DNA from: Sophora flavescens
Lineage: Eukaryota; Streptophyta; Magnoliopsida; Fabales; Fabaceae
Assembly (NCBI GenBank): GCA_030762895.1
Contig: CM061066.1
Span: 8,708,047-8,772,046 of the forward strand
Reading direction: 5' to 3'
DNA: 64,000 nucleotides
The notes under the pieces: generated by a model
Database searches by the model: none
What the model was told of the DNA's origin: nothing
Seen by the model: the letters and a program-made list of their open reading frames with translations, nothing else
Made by a program: the position numbers and the translations under genes
In this document: in pieces, positions 1 through 12,960 of the stretch
Position numbering within the stretch: the stretch's first letter is position 1
Layout: every line of letters begins with the position of its first letter

Positions 1-3000
1 CACGGGTATTGGGTCCAAGTGGGGTTTGGTCTTAAATTAGAGTTTTTTAGGTTTAGAATTAAGGTTGAGTTAAAAATAGGGTTTTGGGTTAAAAATAGGG
101 TTAAGTTGGTGTTTTGGTTAAAATTAGGGGTTTCGGGTTTTAAATTAGGGTTGGGTCGGTTGGGGTTTAAGGTTTGAAATTGGGTTGTCGATTTAAAAAA
201 CATGGTTTTGAGTCAAAAATAGTTTTTAGGAGTGGGGTTTTCGTTAAAATTTGGGTTATGGGTCAAAATTAGGTTTTGGGTCAAATGGGGGTTTTAGTTA
301 GAAATAGGATTTTGTGGAAAATGGGTTAGGAGTGGGGTTTGGGTCAAAACTTGGGTTTTGGGTCCCAGAATTTGGAGTTTGAGTCCCAATTTAGGTTTTG
401 GGTCCAAAATTAGGGTTTACGGTTTGAATTAAGGTTTTTAGTTAAAAATAGGGTTTGGGTCAAAAATAAGGTTTGAATTAGGGTTTTAGATTCAAAATAA
501 GGGTTCAAATTGAAATTAGATTTTAGTTAAGTAAAATAGGTTTTGGGTCAAAAATAGGGTTAAAATAGGGTTTTTGGGTTAGAGTGGGTTAAGGTCAAAA
601 TTAGCTTAGGTTAGAATTTTGGGTTCAGAATTAGGGTTTTGGTTTAAATTAGGGTTTAGGGTCAAGAATTAGGGTTTGGGGTTAAAATTTGAGTGTGGGT
701 CAAATTAGGGTTTTAGCTCAAAATTAGGTTAGGGTTTTTGAATTAAGGTTTTGAGTTAAAATAGGGTTTTGGGTTAAAAATAAAGGTTAGAATTAGGGTT
801 TTGGTTTAATATTAGGTTTTTGGTCAATTAGGGTTTTGGTTTATATTAGGTTTTAAAAATTAGGGTTCGGATCGGATTTAGGGTTTAAGGTTTAAATTGG
901 GGTTGTCGATTAAACATGGGTTTTGGGTCAAAAATAGTTTTAGAATTAGGTTTTATGGTTTTAAGATTATTTTTGATGATTGTTTTGAGTTGAGATATAG
1001 ATTTTGTGGTCAAAATAGGGTTAGGAGTGGGGTGTCGGGTCAAAACGCGGGTTTTGGTCCAATTGGGTTTTGGGTCCAAATTAGGCTTACGCTTTGAATT
1101 AAGTTTTTTGAGTTAAAAATAGGGTTTTCAAGTCAAAATTAGTGGTCACGGGTTAAAATTAGGGTTTGGGGCTCAAAATTAGGGTTTTTTTCCAAATTAG
1201 GGTTTTGAGTTAAAAATAGGTTTTGGGGGGTCAAAATTAGGGTTAGGAATCAGGGTTTTGGGTTAAAATTAGGTTTTGGGTCAATTAGCACTTAGGGTTA
1301 GAATTTGAAGGTTAAAATTAGTGGTTTTGGTTTAAAAATTAGGTATTAAGTCAAAATTAGGGTTTTTTGTTTTGAGGTAGGTTAGGGTTAAATTAGGGTT
1401 TGTTCGAACTAGGTTTTGGGCAATTAGGTTACAATTAGGTTTTTTGTCAAAATTGGGTTTAGGGTTTGAATTAGGGTTTTGGGTTAAATATAAGGTTAAA
1501 TTAGGGTTTGGTCAAAATTTGGGCTTAGGGTTAGATTATTTAGGGTTTAGTGTCCAAATTAGGTTAAGGTTTTGAATTAGGTTTTGAGTTAAAAATAGGG
1601 TTTTGGGTCAAAAATAAGGTTAGAGTGAGGGTTTTGTGGTAAAAATTGGGTCTGGGGGTAAAATTAGGGTTTTGGGTCAAAATTAGGTTTTTGGCAAAAT
1701 TAGGGTTTTAAGGAGTTAAAAATAGGGTTTTAGGTAAAAAAAAAAGTTAGAATTAGGGCTTTTGAGTTAAATTAGGGTTTGGAGTCAAAATTACGCTTAG
1801 GTTGTTTGGGTATAGAATTTGAGTTAGAGTGAGGTTTGTGGTTTAATATTTTAGATGTTTTGGTCAAAATTAGGCCCGGTAGGTTTTAGGGTTAGGTCAA
1901 AATTAGGGTTTTGGGTTGGAATTAGGGTTTTGGTCAAAAAAATTAGGGTTTTGGTTTAAAATTCGGGTTATCTAAAATTAGGGTTTTAGGTTAAAATTAG
2001 GGTTTGGGTTAAATTAGGTTTTTTTGAGTTAAGCATTTGGATTGTTGGGTCAAATAGGTTTTGGGGGTTAGGTTTGGGGTTAAAATTAGGGATTAGGTTA
2101 GAATTTGGGTTAATCAGGGTTCAAGAGTGAGTATACGGGTCAAAATTTGGTTTATGGTAATTTAGGTTAGGGTAAAATTAGGGTTTTGTGCCAGTGTATA
2201 TTGGTTAGGAGATTGATTGGTTTTTGTCAAGGATTAGGGTTTGTCACAATTATGGTTTAGGCATCAAAATTAGGTTTTGTAGTTTGAATTGGGTTTGGTC
2301 AAAAATAAGGTTGATTAAGGTTTGGAAGTTAAAATTCGGGTATTGGGTCCAAATTAGGGTTTGGCTTAAAATTGTTTAGGGTTAGAAATTATTGAGTTAA
2401 AAATAGGAAGGTTTTAGGTTAAAAATAGGGTTAGAATTAGGGTCTTGGTTAAAATTAGGCTTCGGGTAAAATTAGGGGTACGGGCGGATTTAGGGCTCAT
2501 TAAGGTTTGAAATTGGGTTGTCCATTTAAACATGGTTTAGGTCAAAAATAGTTTTAGAACTAGGGTTTTCGTTAAAATTTGGGTTATGGGACAAAATTAG
2601 GGTGGGTCAAATGAGGGTATTTGAAGTTAGAAATAGGATTTTGTGTGTCAAAATAGGGTTAGAATTAGGGTTTGGGGTAAAAATTTGGTTTTGGGTCCAA
2701 ATTTGGGTTTGGGGTCCCAATTTGGGCTAGGTAAAATTAGGGTTTTGGTTTATTAGGTTTTGGTTAATTAGGTTTAAGTTAAAATAGGGTTTTGGGTCAA
2801 AATTAGGGTTAGAATTAGGTTTTGGGTTAAAATAAGGTTTTGGTACAAATTAGAGTTTTGAGTTAAAATTAGGTTTTTGGGTCAAAATAGGGTAGGGAAT
2901 TAGGGTTTTGGGTTAAAATTACGCTTAGGGTTAGAATTAGGGTTTTGGTTTAAAATTAGGTTTGAGTTCAAAATAGGGTTTTTTAAAATTAGGGTGGGTC

Positions 3001-4700
3001 CAAATTGGGGTTTTGTTTCAAAATTAGAGTTTGGGGTTTTAATTAGGGTTTTGAGTTAAAAATAGGGTTTTGGTTAAAAATAAGGTTAGAATTAGGTTTG
3101 GTTGGGAATTGGGTTTTGGGTCAAAATTAGGGTTTAGTGTCGATTTAGGTTTAGGTTTTGAAATTGGTTTTAAGTTAAAAATAGTGGTTTTGGTTCAAAA
3201 ATAAGGTTGATTAGGGTTTTTTGTTAAAATTAGGTTTTGGGTAAATGAGGGTTTTGAGTTAGAATTAGGTTTGTGTCAAAAAGGGGCTAGAATTAGGGTT
3301 TGGGTTAAAATTAGGTTTTAAAATTGGTTCAAATTAATTGTTCAGGGTTAGAATTTGAGTTAAAATTAGGGTTTTGGGTTAAAATTAGGGTTTCGAGTTA
3401 AAATTAGGGTTTTGGTTCAGGTTTGGGGTGAGTCAAAAGTAGGGTTTGGGGTTAAAAATAGGTTTTGGGTCAAAATTAGGGTTTTAGGAAAATTAGGGTT
3501 TTATGGTTAAAATTAGGTTTTGGGTTAAAATTAGGTTTGAGTAAAAATTAGGAGTTAGAATTAGGCTTTAGGTTAAAAATTATGGTTTGGTTCAAATTAG
3601 CGGTGGGTTAAAATTAGGTTGGTTTGAATTAGGGTTTTTGTTAAAATTTGGGTATTGGGTTACAATTAGGTTTTAGTATCAAATTAGGGTTTGGTTTGAA
3701 TTAGGGTTTTGAGTTAAAATAGGATTTTGGGTCAAAATTAGGGTTAGAGTTAAATTAGGGTTATAAGTCAAAATTAGGGTTTAGGGGGTTTGATTAGGGT
3801 TTGGGTCAAGGTTAAGGTTAGTTAAATTAGGGTTTGGAGTTAAAATTAGGTTTGTGTCAAAATTAGGGTTTGGTCGAAATTAGGGTTGAGGGTCAAAATT
3901 AGGTTTTGTGTTTGAAGTAGGGTTTGGGTTAAAAATAAGGTTAGAATTAGGTTTTGGTCAAAATTAGGGCATTGGGTCACAATTAGGGTTCTGGATCAAA
4001 ATTAGGGTTTAGGGTTTGAATTGGGTTTCGAGTTAAAAATAGGATTTTGGGTCAAAATTAGGGTTTGGGTAAGTTTAGGGTCAAAATTAGGTTTTGGTTT
4101 GGATTTAGGGTTTAGGGTCAAAATTAGGGTTTAGGTTTTGAATTAGGTTTTGAGTTAAAAATAGGGTTTTGGGTCAAAGATAGGTTAGAATTAGGGTTTT
4201 GTGTCAAAATTAGGGTCCGAGTTAAAATTGGGGTTTGGGTCCAAAATTAGGGTTTGGTACAAATTGGGGTTTTGAGTTAAAAATGTGGGTTTTAGGGTCA
4301 AAAATAGGGTTAGATTAGGGTTTTGGGTTAAAATTAGGGTTTTGAGTCAAAATTAACGTTTTGGGTTTGAGTTTGGGTTAAAATTAGGGTTTTGGGTCAA
4401 AATTAGGGTTTTGGTTAAAAATTAGGGTTTTGGTTTGGAATTAGGGTTTTGGGTCAAAAATAGGGTTTGGGTTAGGGGTTTTGGGTAATTGGGGTGTTAA
4501 AATTAGGGTTTAGGGTCAAAATTAGGGTTTGGGTTTGAATTAGGGTTTTGGGTTAAAAATAGGGTTTGAGTTAAAATTAGGGTTTTGGGTTAAAATTAGG
4601 GTTTAGGATTTAGGGTTTTGGGTTAGAATTAGGGTTTTGGTTTAAAATTAGGGTTTTAGGTTAAAATTAGGGTTTGGGGTGGGTTTAGGTCAAAATTAGG
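1..4700 (+). repeat. Degenerate telomere-derived satellite, no clear higher-order period
   Basis: This stretch is made of imperfect ~19-20 bp units of the type TTAGGGTTTTGGGTCAAAA and relatives, G-rich on the + strand. Many units are shortened or carry single-base losses, and landmark words such as GTCGATTTAAAA (near 188, 908 and 2519) do not recur at a fixed spacing. A small patch at about 2180-2240 departs furthest from the monomer. No gene, RNA or foreign insertion is visible; the short open frames here are low-complexity translations of the repeat. It may be a decayed array edge or poorly polished sequence. The boundary with the next block is approximate. Confidence 0.85.
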
Positions 4701-7700
4701 GTTTTGGGTTGAGAATTAGGGTTTAGGGTGAAAATTAGGGTTTTAAAATTAGGGTTTTGGGTTAAAATTAGGGTTTTGGGTTAAATTAGGTTTAGTTCAA
4801 AATTAGGGTTTAGGGTTTGAATTAGGGTTTTGGTTCAAAAATAAGGTTAGAATTAGGGTTTGGGGTTAAAATACGGGTATTGGGTCCAAATTAGGGTTTT
4901 GGCTTAAAATTAGGTTTGGGGTTTGAATTAAGGTTTTGAGTTAAAAATAGGGTTTTGGGTTAAAAATAAGGTTAGAATTAGGGTTTTGGTTTAAAATTAG
5001 GGTTTCTGGTTAAAATTAGGGTTTGGGTCAGATTTAGGGTTTAGGTTTGAAATTGGGTTGTCGGTTTAAAAACAGGGTTTTGGGTCAAAAATAGTTATTA
5101 GGGTTTTCGTTAAAATTAGGTTTTGGGTCAAAATTAGGTTTTGGGGTCAAATGAGGGTTTTGAGTTAAAAATAGGATTTGTGTCAAAATAGGGTTAGAAT
5201 TAGGGTTTGGGTCAAAACTTGGGTTTTGGGTCCAAATTTGGGCTTTGGGTTTTGGGTTGGTCAAAATTAGGGTTTGTGTTTGAATTAAGGTTTTTGGTTA
5301 AAAATAGGATTGGGTTTTGGGTCAAAATTAGGGTTTTGGTTAAAATTAGGGTTTGGGTCAAAATTAGGGTTTTAGTTCAAATTAGGGTTTGAGTTAAAAA
5401 TTAGGTTTTGGGTCATAAATAGGGTTAGAATTAGGGTTTTCGGTTATAATTAGGGTTTTGGGTCAAAATTAGCGTTTTGGGTTAGAATTTGGGTTAGGAT
5501 TAGGGTTTTGGTTTAAATTAGGGTTTTGGTCAAAATTTGGGTTAGAATTAGGTGTTGGGTTAGGGGTCAAAATTAGGGTTTTGGGTTAAAATTAGGGTTC
5601 TGGGTCAAAATTAGGGTTAGATTTAGGGTTTTTTGGTAATATTTGGGCTTTGGGTTAAAATTAGGGTTTAGTATCAAAATTAGGTTTTGGGTTTATTAGG
5701 GTTTGGGTTAAAAATTAGGGGTTTTGGGTTTAGGGTTTTGGGTCAAACTAGGGTTTTGGTTTAAAATAGGGTTATGGGTCAAAATTAGCTTAGGGTTAAA
5801 GTTAGGTTTTGGGTCCAGATTTAGGGTTTAGGGTCCAAATTAGGGTTTAGGTTTGAATTAGGTTTGAGTTAAAAATAGGTTTGGGTCAAAAATAAGGTTA
5901 GAATTAGGGTTTTAGTCAAAATTAGGGTCTGGGTTAAAATTAGGGTTTTGGGTCAAAATTAGGGTTTTGGTTTAAATTAGGGTTTTGAGTTAAAAATAGG
6001 TTTTGGGTCAAAAATAGGGTTAGAATTAGGGTTTGGGTTAAAATTAGGGTTTTGGGTCAAGGGTAGGGGGTAGAATTTGAGTTAGAATTAGGGTTTTTGG
6101 GTTCAAAATTAGGGTGTAAATTGGGGTTTGAGTCAATTTGGGTTTGGGTCAAAATTAGGTTTTGGGTTTGAACTAGGGTTTTGGGTCAAAAATAGGGTTA
6201 GAATTAGGGGTTTTTGTCAAAATTAGGGCCTTCAGGTTCCAATTAGGGTTTAGTCTCACAATTAGGGTTTATGGTTATAATTAGGGTTTTGGGTTAAAAA
6301 TAGGATTTTGGGTCAAAATTAGGGCTTTGGGTTAAAATTATGGTTCGGGTCAAAATTAGCGCTTGGGGTTAGAATTTGGGTTGGAATTAGGGTTTTGGTT
6401 TAAAATTAGGGTTTGGTCAAAATTGGGTTTGGTCGGATTAGGGTTAGGGTCAAAATTAGGGTTTTGGGTTTGAAGTAGGGTTTTAGGTGAAAAAGAGGGT
6501 TAGAATTAGGTTTTTTTGTCAAAATTAGGGCTTTGGGTTACAATTAGGTTTAGTATCAAAATTAGGGTTTAGGGTTTGATTTAGGGTTTTGGGTCAAAAA
6601 TAAGGTTAGAATTAGGGTTTGGGGTTAAAAATCTGGGTATTGGGTCCAAATTAGGGTTTTGGCTTAAAATTAGAGTTTAGGGTTTGAATTAAGGTTTGAG
6701 TTAAAAATAGGGTTTTGGGTTAAAAATAGGGTTAGAATTAGTGTTTTGGTTTAAAATTAGGGTTTTGGGTTAAAATTAGGGTTTGGTCGGATTTAGGGTT
6801 TAAGGTTTGAAATTGGGTTGTCGATTTAAAAACATGGTTTTGGGTCAAAAATAGTTTTAGAATTAGGGTTTTCGTTAAAATTTGGGTTATGGGTCAAAAT
6901 TAGGTTTTGGGTCAAATGAGAGGGTTTTGAGTTAGAAATAGGATTTTGTGTCAAAATAGGGTTAGAATTAGGGTTTGGGTCAAAACTTGGTTTTAGGTCC
7001 AAATTTGGGTTTTGGGTCCCAATTTGGGTTTTGGGTCAAAATTAGGGTTTCGGTTTGAATTAAGGTTTTTAGAAATAGGGTTTTGGGTCAAAAATAAAGG
7101 TTAGAATTAGGGTTTTGGGTCAAAATAAGGGTTTCGGTACAAATTAGATTTTTGAGTTAAAAATAGGGTTTTGGGTCAAAAATAGGGTTAGAATTAGGGT
7201 TTTGGGTTAAAATTAGGTTTGGGTCAAAATTAGCGCTTAGGGTTAGAATTTGGGTTAGAATTAGGGTTTTGGTTTAAAATTAGGGTTTGGTCAAAATTAG
7301 GGTTTGGGGTTAAAAATTTGGGTATTGGGTCCAAATTAGGTTTTGGCTCAAAATTAGAGTTTAGGGTTTGAATTAAGGTTTTGAGTTAAAAATAGGGTTT
7401 TGGGTTAAAAATAAGGTTAGAATTAGGGTTTTGGTTTAATATTAGGGGTTTTGGTCAAAATTAGGGTTTGGATCGGGTTTAGGGTTTAAGGTTTGAAATT
7501 GGGTTGTCGGTTTAAAAACAGGGTTTTGGGTCAAAAATAGTTTTAGAATTAGGGTTTTTCGTTAAAATTAGGTTTTTGGGTCAAATGAGGGTTTTGAGTT
7601 AGAAATAGGATTTTGTGTCAATAGGGGTTAGAATTAGGTTTGGGTCAAAACTGGGTTTGGGTCCAAATTGGGTTTTGGGTTAAAAATTAGGGTTTACGGT

Positions 7701-10700
7701 TTGAATTAAGGTTTGAGTTAAAAATAGGGTTTTGGGGTCAAAATTAGGGCCCCGGGTTAAAATTAGGGTTTGGAGTCAAAATTAGGGTTTTGGTTCAAAT
7801 TAGGGTTTTGAGTTAAAAATAGGTTTTTGGGTCAAAAATAGGGTTAGAATTAGGGTTTTGGGTTAAAATTAGGGTTTTGGGTCAAAATTAGCCTTAGGGT
7901 TAGAATTTGAGTTAGAATTAGGGTTTTGGTTTAAAATTAGGGGCTTTAGGGTCAAAATTAGGGTTTTGTGTTTGAAGTAGGGTTTTGGGTCAAAAATAGG
8001 GTTAGAATTAGGGTTTTTGTCAAAATTTGGGCATTGGGTTACAATTAGGGTTTAGTATCAAAATTAGGGTTTAGGGTTTGAATTAGGGTTTTGAGTTAAA
8101 AATAGGATTTTGGGTCAAAATTAGGGCTTTGGGTTAAAATTAGGGTTGGGTAGGGTCAAAATTAGCGTTCAGGGTTAGAATTAGGGTTCTGGGTCGATTT
8201 AGGGTTTAGTGTCCAAATTAGGGTTTAGGTTTTGAATTAGGTTTTGAGTTAAAAATAGGGTTTTGGGTCAAAAATAAGGTTAGAATTAGGGTTTTGTGTC
8301 AAAATTAGGGCCGGTGGGTTAAAATTAGGGTTTTGGGTCAAAATTAGGTTTTTGGTACAAATTAGGGTTTTGAGTTAAAAATAGGGTTTAAGGGTAAAAA
8401 TAGGGTTAGAATTAGGGCTTTGGGTTAAAATTAGGATTCCTTGTCAAAATTAGCGCTTAGGGTTAGAATTTGGGTTAGAATTAGGGTTTTGGTTTAAAAT
8501 TAGGGTTTTGGGTCAAAATTAGGGTTCTGGGTCAGATTTAGGGTTAGGGTGAAAATTAGGATTTTGGGTTTGAAGTAGGGTTTTGGGGTCAAAAAAAGTG
8601 GTTAGAATTAGGGTTTTTGTCAAAGTGGGGCTTGGGTTACAATTAGGGTTTAGTCTCAAAATTAGGGTTTGGGTTTGAATTAGGGTTTTGAGTTAAAAAT
8701 AGGATTTTGGGTCAAAATAGGGCTTGGGGTTAAAATTAGGGGGAGGTCAAAATTAGGGTGGGTCGAAGGTTTGAGTTAGAATTAGGGTTTTGGGTAAAAT
8801 AGGGTGGTGGTCAAAAGTGGGGTTTTGGAGATTAGGGTTGGGGTCAAAATTAGGGTTTTGGGTTGAAGTAGGGTTTTAGGGAAGTAGGGTTAGAATTAGG
8901 TTTTTTGTCAAAATTAGGGCTTTGGGTTACAATTAGGGTTTAGTATCAAAATTAGGGTTTAGGGTTTGAATTAGGGTTTTGGGTCAAAAATAAGGTTAGA
9001 ATTAGGGGTTGGGGTTAAAAATAGGGTATTGGGTCCAAATTAGGGTTTTAGCTTAAAATTAGAGTTTAGGGTTAGAATTAAGGTTGAGTTAAAAATAGGG
9101 TTTTGGGTTAAAAATAGGGTTAGAATTAGTGTTTTGGTTTAAAATTAGGGCTTCGAGTTAAAATTAGGGTTTCGGGTCGGATTTAGGGTAAGGTTTAGGT
9201 GAAATTAGGGTTTTGGAAATAGTTTTAAAAACAGGGTTTTGGGTCAAAAATAGTTTTAGAATTAGGGTTTGGTTAAAATTTAGGGTTTCGGGTCAAAATT
9301 AGGATTTTGGGTCAAATGAGGGTTTTGAGTTAGAAATAGGATTTTGTGTCAAAATAGGGTTAGAATTAGGGTTTGGGTCAAAACTTGGGTTTTGGGTCCA
9401 AATTTGGGTTTTGGGTCCCAATTTGGGTTTTGGGTCAAAATAGGGGTTTACGGTTTGAATTAAGGTTTTTAGTTAAAAATAGGGTTTTGGGTCAAAAATA
9501 AGGTTAGAATTAGGGTTTTGGGTCAAAATTAGGGTTTCGGGTACAAATTAGATTTTTGAGTTAAAAATAGGTTTTGGGTCAAAAATAGGGTTAGAATTAG
9601 GGTTTTGGGTTAAAATTAGGGTTTTGGGTCAAAATTAGCGCAGGTTGGGTTAGTAGGTTTGGTTTAAAATTAGGGTTTTGGGTAAAGGGTGGTCAAAATT
9701 AGGGTTTGGGTTTAAAATTTTGGTATTGGGTCCAAATTATGGTTTTCGCTCAAAATTATCGTTTTGGGTTTGTATTAATGTTTTGAGTTAAAAATAGGGT
9801 TTTGGGTTAAAAATAAGGATAGAATTAGGGTTTTGGTTTAAAATTAGGGTTTCGGTCAAAATTAGGGTTTGGATCGGATTTAGGGTTTAAGGTTTGAAAT
9901 TGGGTTGGTGAGTTTAACACGGGGTTTTGGGTCAAAAATAGTTTTAGAATTAGGTTTTTCGTTAAAATTAGGTTTTGGGTCAAATGAGGGTTTTGAGTTA
10001 GAAATAGGATTTTGTGTCAAAATAGGGTTAGAATTAGGGTTTGGGTCAAAACGTTGGGTCAAATTGGGTTTGGGTCCAAATTTGGGTTTTGGGTCAAAAT
10101 TAGGGTTTACGGTTTGAATTAAGGTTTTGAGTTAAAAATAGGGTTTTGGGGTCAAAATTAGGCCCGGTTAGAATTAGGGTTGGAGTCAAAATTAGGGTTT
10201 TGGTTCAAATTAGGGTTTTGAGTTAAAAATAGGTTTTGGGTCAAAAATAGGGTTAGAATTAGGGTTTTGGGTTAAAATTAGGTTTTGGGTCAAAATTAGC
10301 GCTTAGGGTTAGAATTTGAGTTAGAATTAGGGTTTTGGTTTAAAATTAGGGTTTCGGGTCAAAATTAGGGTTCTGGGTCAGATTTAGCTTTAGGGTCAAA
10401 ATTAGGGTTTTGTGTTTGAAGTAGGGTTTTGGGTCAAAAATAGGGTTAGAATTAGGGTTTTTGTCAAAATTTGGGCATTGGGTTACAATTAGGGTTTAGT
10501 ATCAAAATTAGGGTTTAGGGTTTGAATTAGGGTTTTGAGTTAAAAATAGGATTTTGGGTCAAAATTAGGGCTTTGGTTTAAAATTAGGGTTATGGGTCAA
10601 AATTAGCGCTTAGTTAGGTTAGAGTTAGGGTTGGTCGATTTAGGGTTTAGTGTCCAAATTAGGGTTAAGGTTTTGAATTAGGCTTTGAGTTAAAAATAGG

Positions 10701-11989
10701 GTTTTGGGTCAAAAATAAGGTAAGAATTAGGGTTTTGTGTCAAAATTAGGGCTCTGGGTTAAAATTAGGGTTTTGGGTCAAAATTAGGGTTTTTGGTACA
10801 AATTAGGGTTTTGAGTTAAAAATAGGTTTTAGGGTAAAAAATAGGGTTAGAATTAGGGTTTTGGGTTAAAATTAGGGTTTTGGGTCAAAATTAGCGCTTA
10901 GGGTTAGAATTTGAGTTAGAATTAGGGTTTTGGTTTAAAATTAGGGTTTCGGGTCAAAATTAGGGTTCTGGGTCAGATTTAGGGTTAGGGTGAAAATTAG
11001 GGTTTTGGGTTTGAACTAGGGTTTTGGGTCAAAAATAGGGTTAGAATGAGGGTTTTTTTGTCAAAATTAGGGCATTGGGTTACAATTAGGGTTTAGTCTC
11101 AAAATTAGGGTTTAGGGTTTGAATTAGGGTTTTGAGTTAAAAATAGGATTTTGGGTCAAAATTAGGCTTTGGGTTAAAATTATGGTTCTGGGTCAAAATT
11201 AGCTTTAGGGTTAGAATTTGGGTTAGAATTAGGGTTTTGGTTTAAAATTAGGGTTTTGGTCAAAATTAGGGTTCGGGTCGATTTAGGGTTAGGGTCATAA
11301 TTAGGGTTTTGGGTTTGAAGTAGGGTTTTAGGTAAAAAGAGGGTTAGAATTAGGTTTTTTGTCAAAATTAGGGCTTTGGGTTACAATTAGGTTTAGTATC
11401 ATAATTAGGGTTTAGGGTTTGAATTAGGGTTTTGGGTCAAATATAAGGTTAGAATTAGGGTTTGGGGTTAAAATTTTGGTATTGGTTCCAAATTAGGGTT
11501 TTGGCTCAAAATTAGAGTTTAGGGTTTTAATTAAGGTTTTGAGTTAAAAATAGGGTTTTGGGTTAAAAATAGGGTTAGAATTAGTGTTTTGGTTTAAAAT
11601 TAGGGTTTTGGGTTAAAATTAGGGTTTGGGTTGGATTTAGGGTTTAAGGTTTTAAATTGGGTTTTGGTTTAAAATTGGTTTTTGGTCAAAAATAGTTTTA
11701 GAATTAAGGTTTCGTTAAAATTAGGGTTATGGGTCAAAATTAGGTTTTGGGTCAAATGAGGGTTTTGAGTTAGAAATAGGATTTTGTGTCAAAATAGGGT
11801 TAGAATTAGGTTTGGGTCAAAACTAGGGTTTTGGGTCCAAATTTAGGGTTTTGGGTACAAATTTGGGTTTTTGGTACAAAATTAGGTTTACGGTTTGAAT
11901 TAAGGTTTTAGTTAAAAATAGGGTTTTGGGTCAAAAATAAGGTTAGAATTAGGGTTTTGGGTCAAAATTTAGGTTTTGGGTAAAAATTA

Positions 11990-12960
11990 GATTTTGGGTT
12001 AAAAAAGGTTTTGGGTAATTAGGTTAGAATTAGGTTTTGGGTTAAAATTAGGGTTCTGGGTCAAAATTAGGTTAGAGTTAGGTTTTGGGTTAAAATTAGG
12101 GTTTTGGGTCAAAATAAGGGTTTAGGGTCAAAATTAGGGTTTGGGGTTAAAATTTTTGGGTTAAAATTAGGGTTTTGGGTCAAAATTAGAGTTTAGGTTT
12201 GAATTAAGGTTTTAGTTAAAATTAGGGTTTTGGGTTAAAAGTTAGGTTTTGGGTTAAAATTAGGGGTTTTGGGTTAGAATTAGGTTTTGGGTCAAATTAG
12301 GGTTAAATTAGGGTTTGGGTCAAAATGGGTTTAAAATTAGGTTTGGGTCAAAATTAGGTTTTGGTCAAAATTAGGGTTTGGTTTGAATGAGGGTTTTGAG
12401 TTAAAAATAGGGTTTTGGGTTAAAGGTTAGAATTAGGGTTTTGGGTCAAAATTAGGGTTTGGGTCAAAATTAGGGTTTTGGTCAAAATTAGGGTTTAGGG
12501 TTGAATTAAGGTTTTGAGTTAAAAATAGGTTTTGGGTCAAAATTAGGTGGGTTAAAATTAGGGTTTTGGGTTAAAATTAGGGTTTTGGGTCAAAATTAGG
12601 GTTTAGGGTTAGGTTTGGTCAAAATAGGTGGGTTAAAATTAGGGTTTGGGTCAAAATTAGGGTTAGGGTCAAATTTAGGGTTTAGGGTCAATTAGGGTTT
12701 TGGTTTAAAATTAGGGTTTGGGTCAAAATTAGGGTTAGAATTAGGTTTTAGGTCAAATTAGGGTTTTGGGTTAGAATTAGGGTTTTGGGTCAAAATTAGG
12801 GTTAGGATTTAGGGTTTTTGTCAAAATTGGGTTTTGAGTTAAAAATAGGGTTTAGTGTCAAAATTAGGTTTAGGTTTGAATTAGGGTTTGAGTTAAAATT
12901 AGGTTTTGGGTCAAAATTAGGTTTTGGGTTAAAATTAGGGTTTTGGTTTAAAATTAGGGT
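11990..12960 (+). repeat. Homogenised short-monomer island that breaks the 2.4 kb HOR
   Basis: For about 1 kb the sequence consists mainly of near-uniform repeats of GGTTTTGGGTCAAAATTA and GGGTTAAAATTA, without the landmark words of the 2.4 kb unit. The landmark expected near 12350 is missing, and the distance between flanking landmarks (about 11660 and 13995) is ~2335 bp. It looks like a local re-expansion of single monomers inside, or in place of, the short half of one HOR copy. An assembly consensus artefact is the alternative. Confidence 0.55.

Noticed and set aside
885..1097. Short open frames on both strands rich in N, P, S, L or G, F, K, V (also at 5207, 9880, 9905, 11180, 12818, 18937, 24336, 37513 and 57256)
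   Set aside because: They are translations of the ~19 bp repeat, with no start context, domain or non-repetitive residue order. Long frames arise because some phases of the monomer lack stops.
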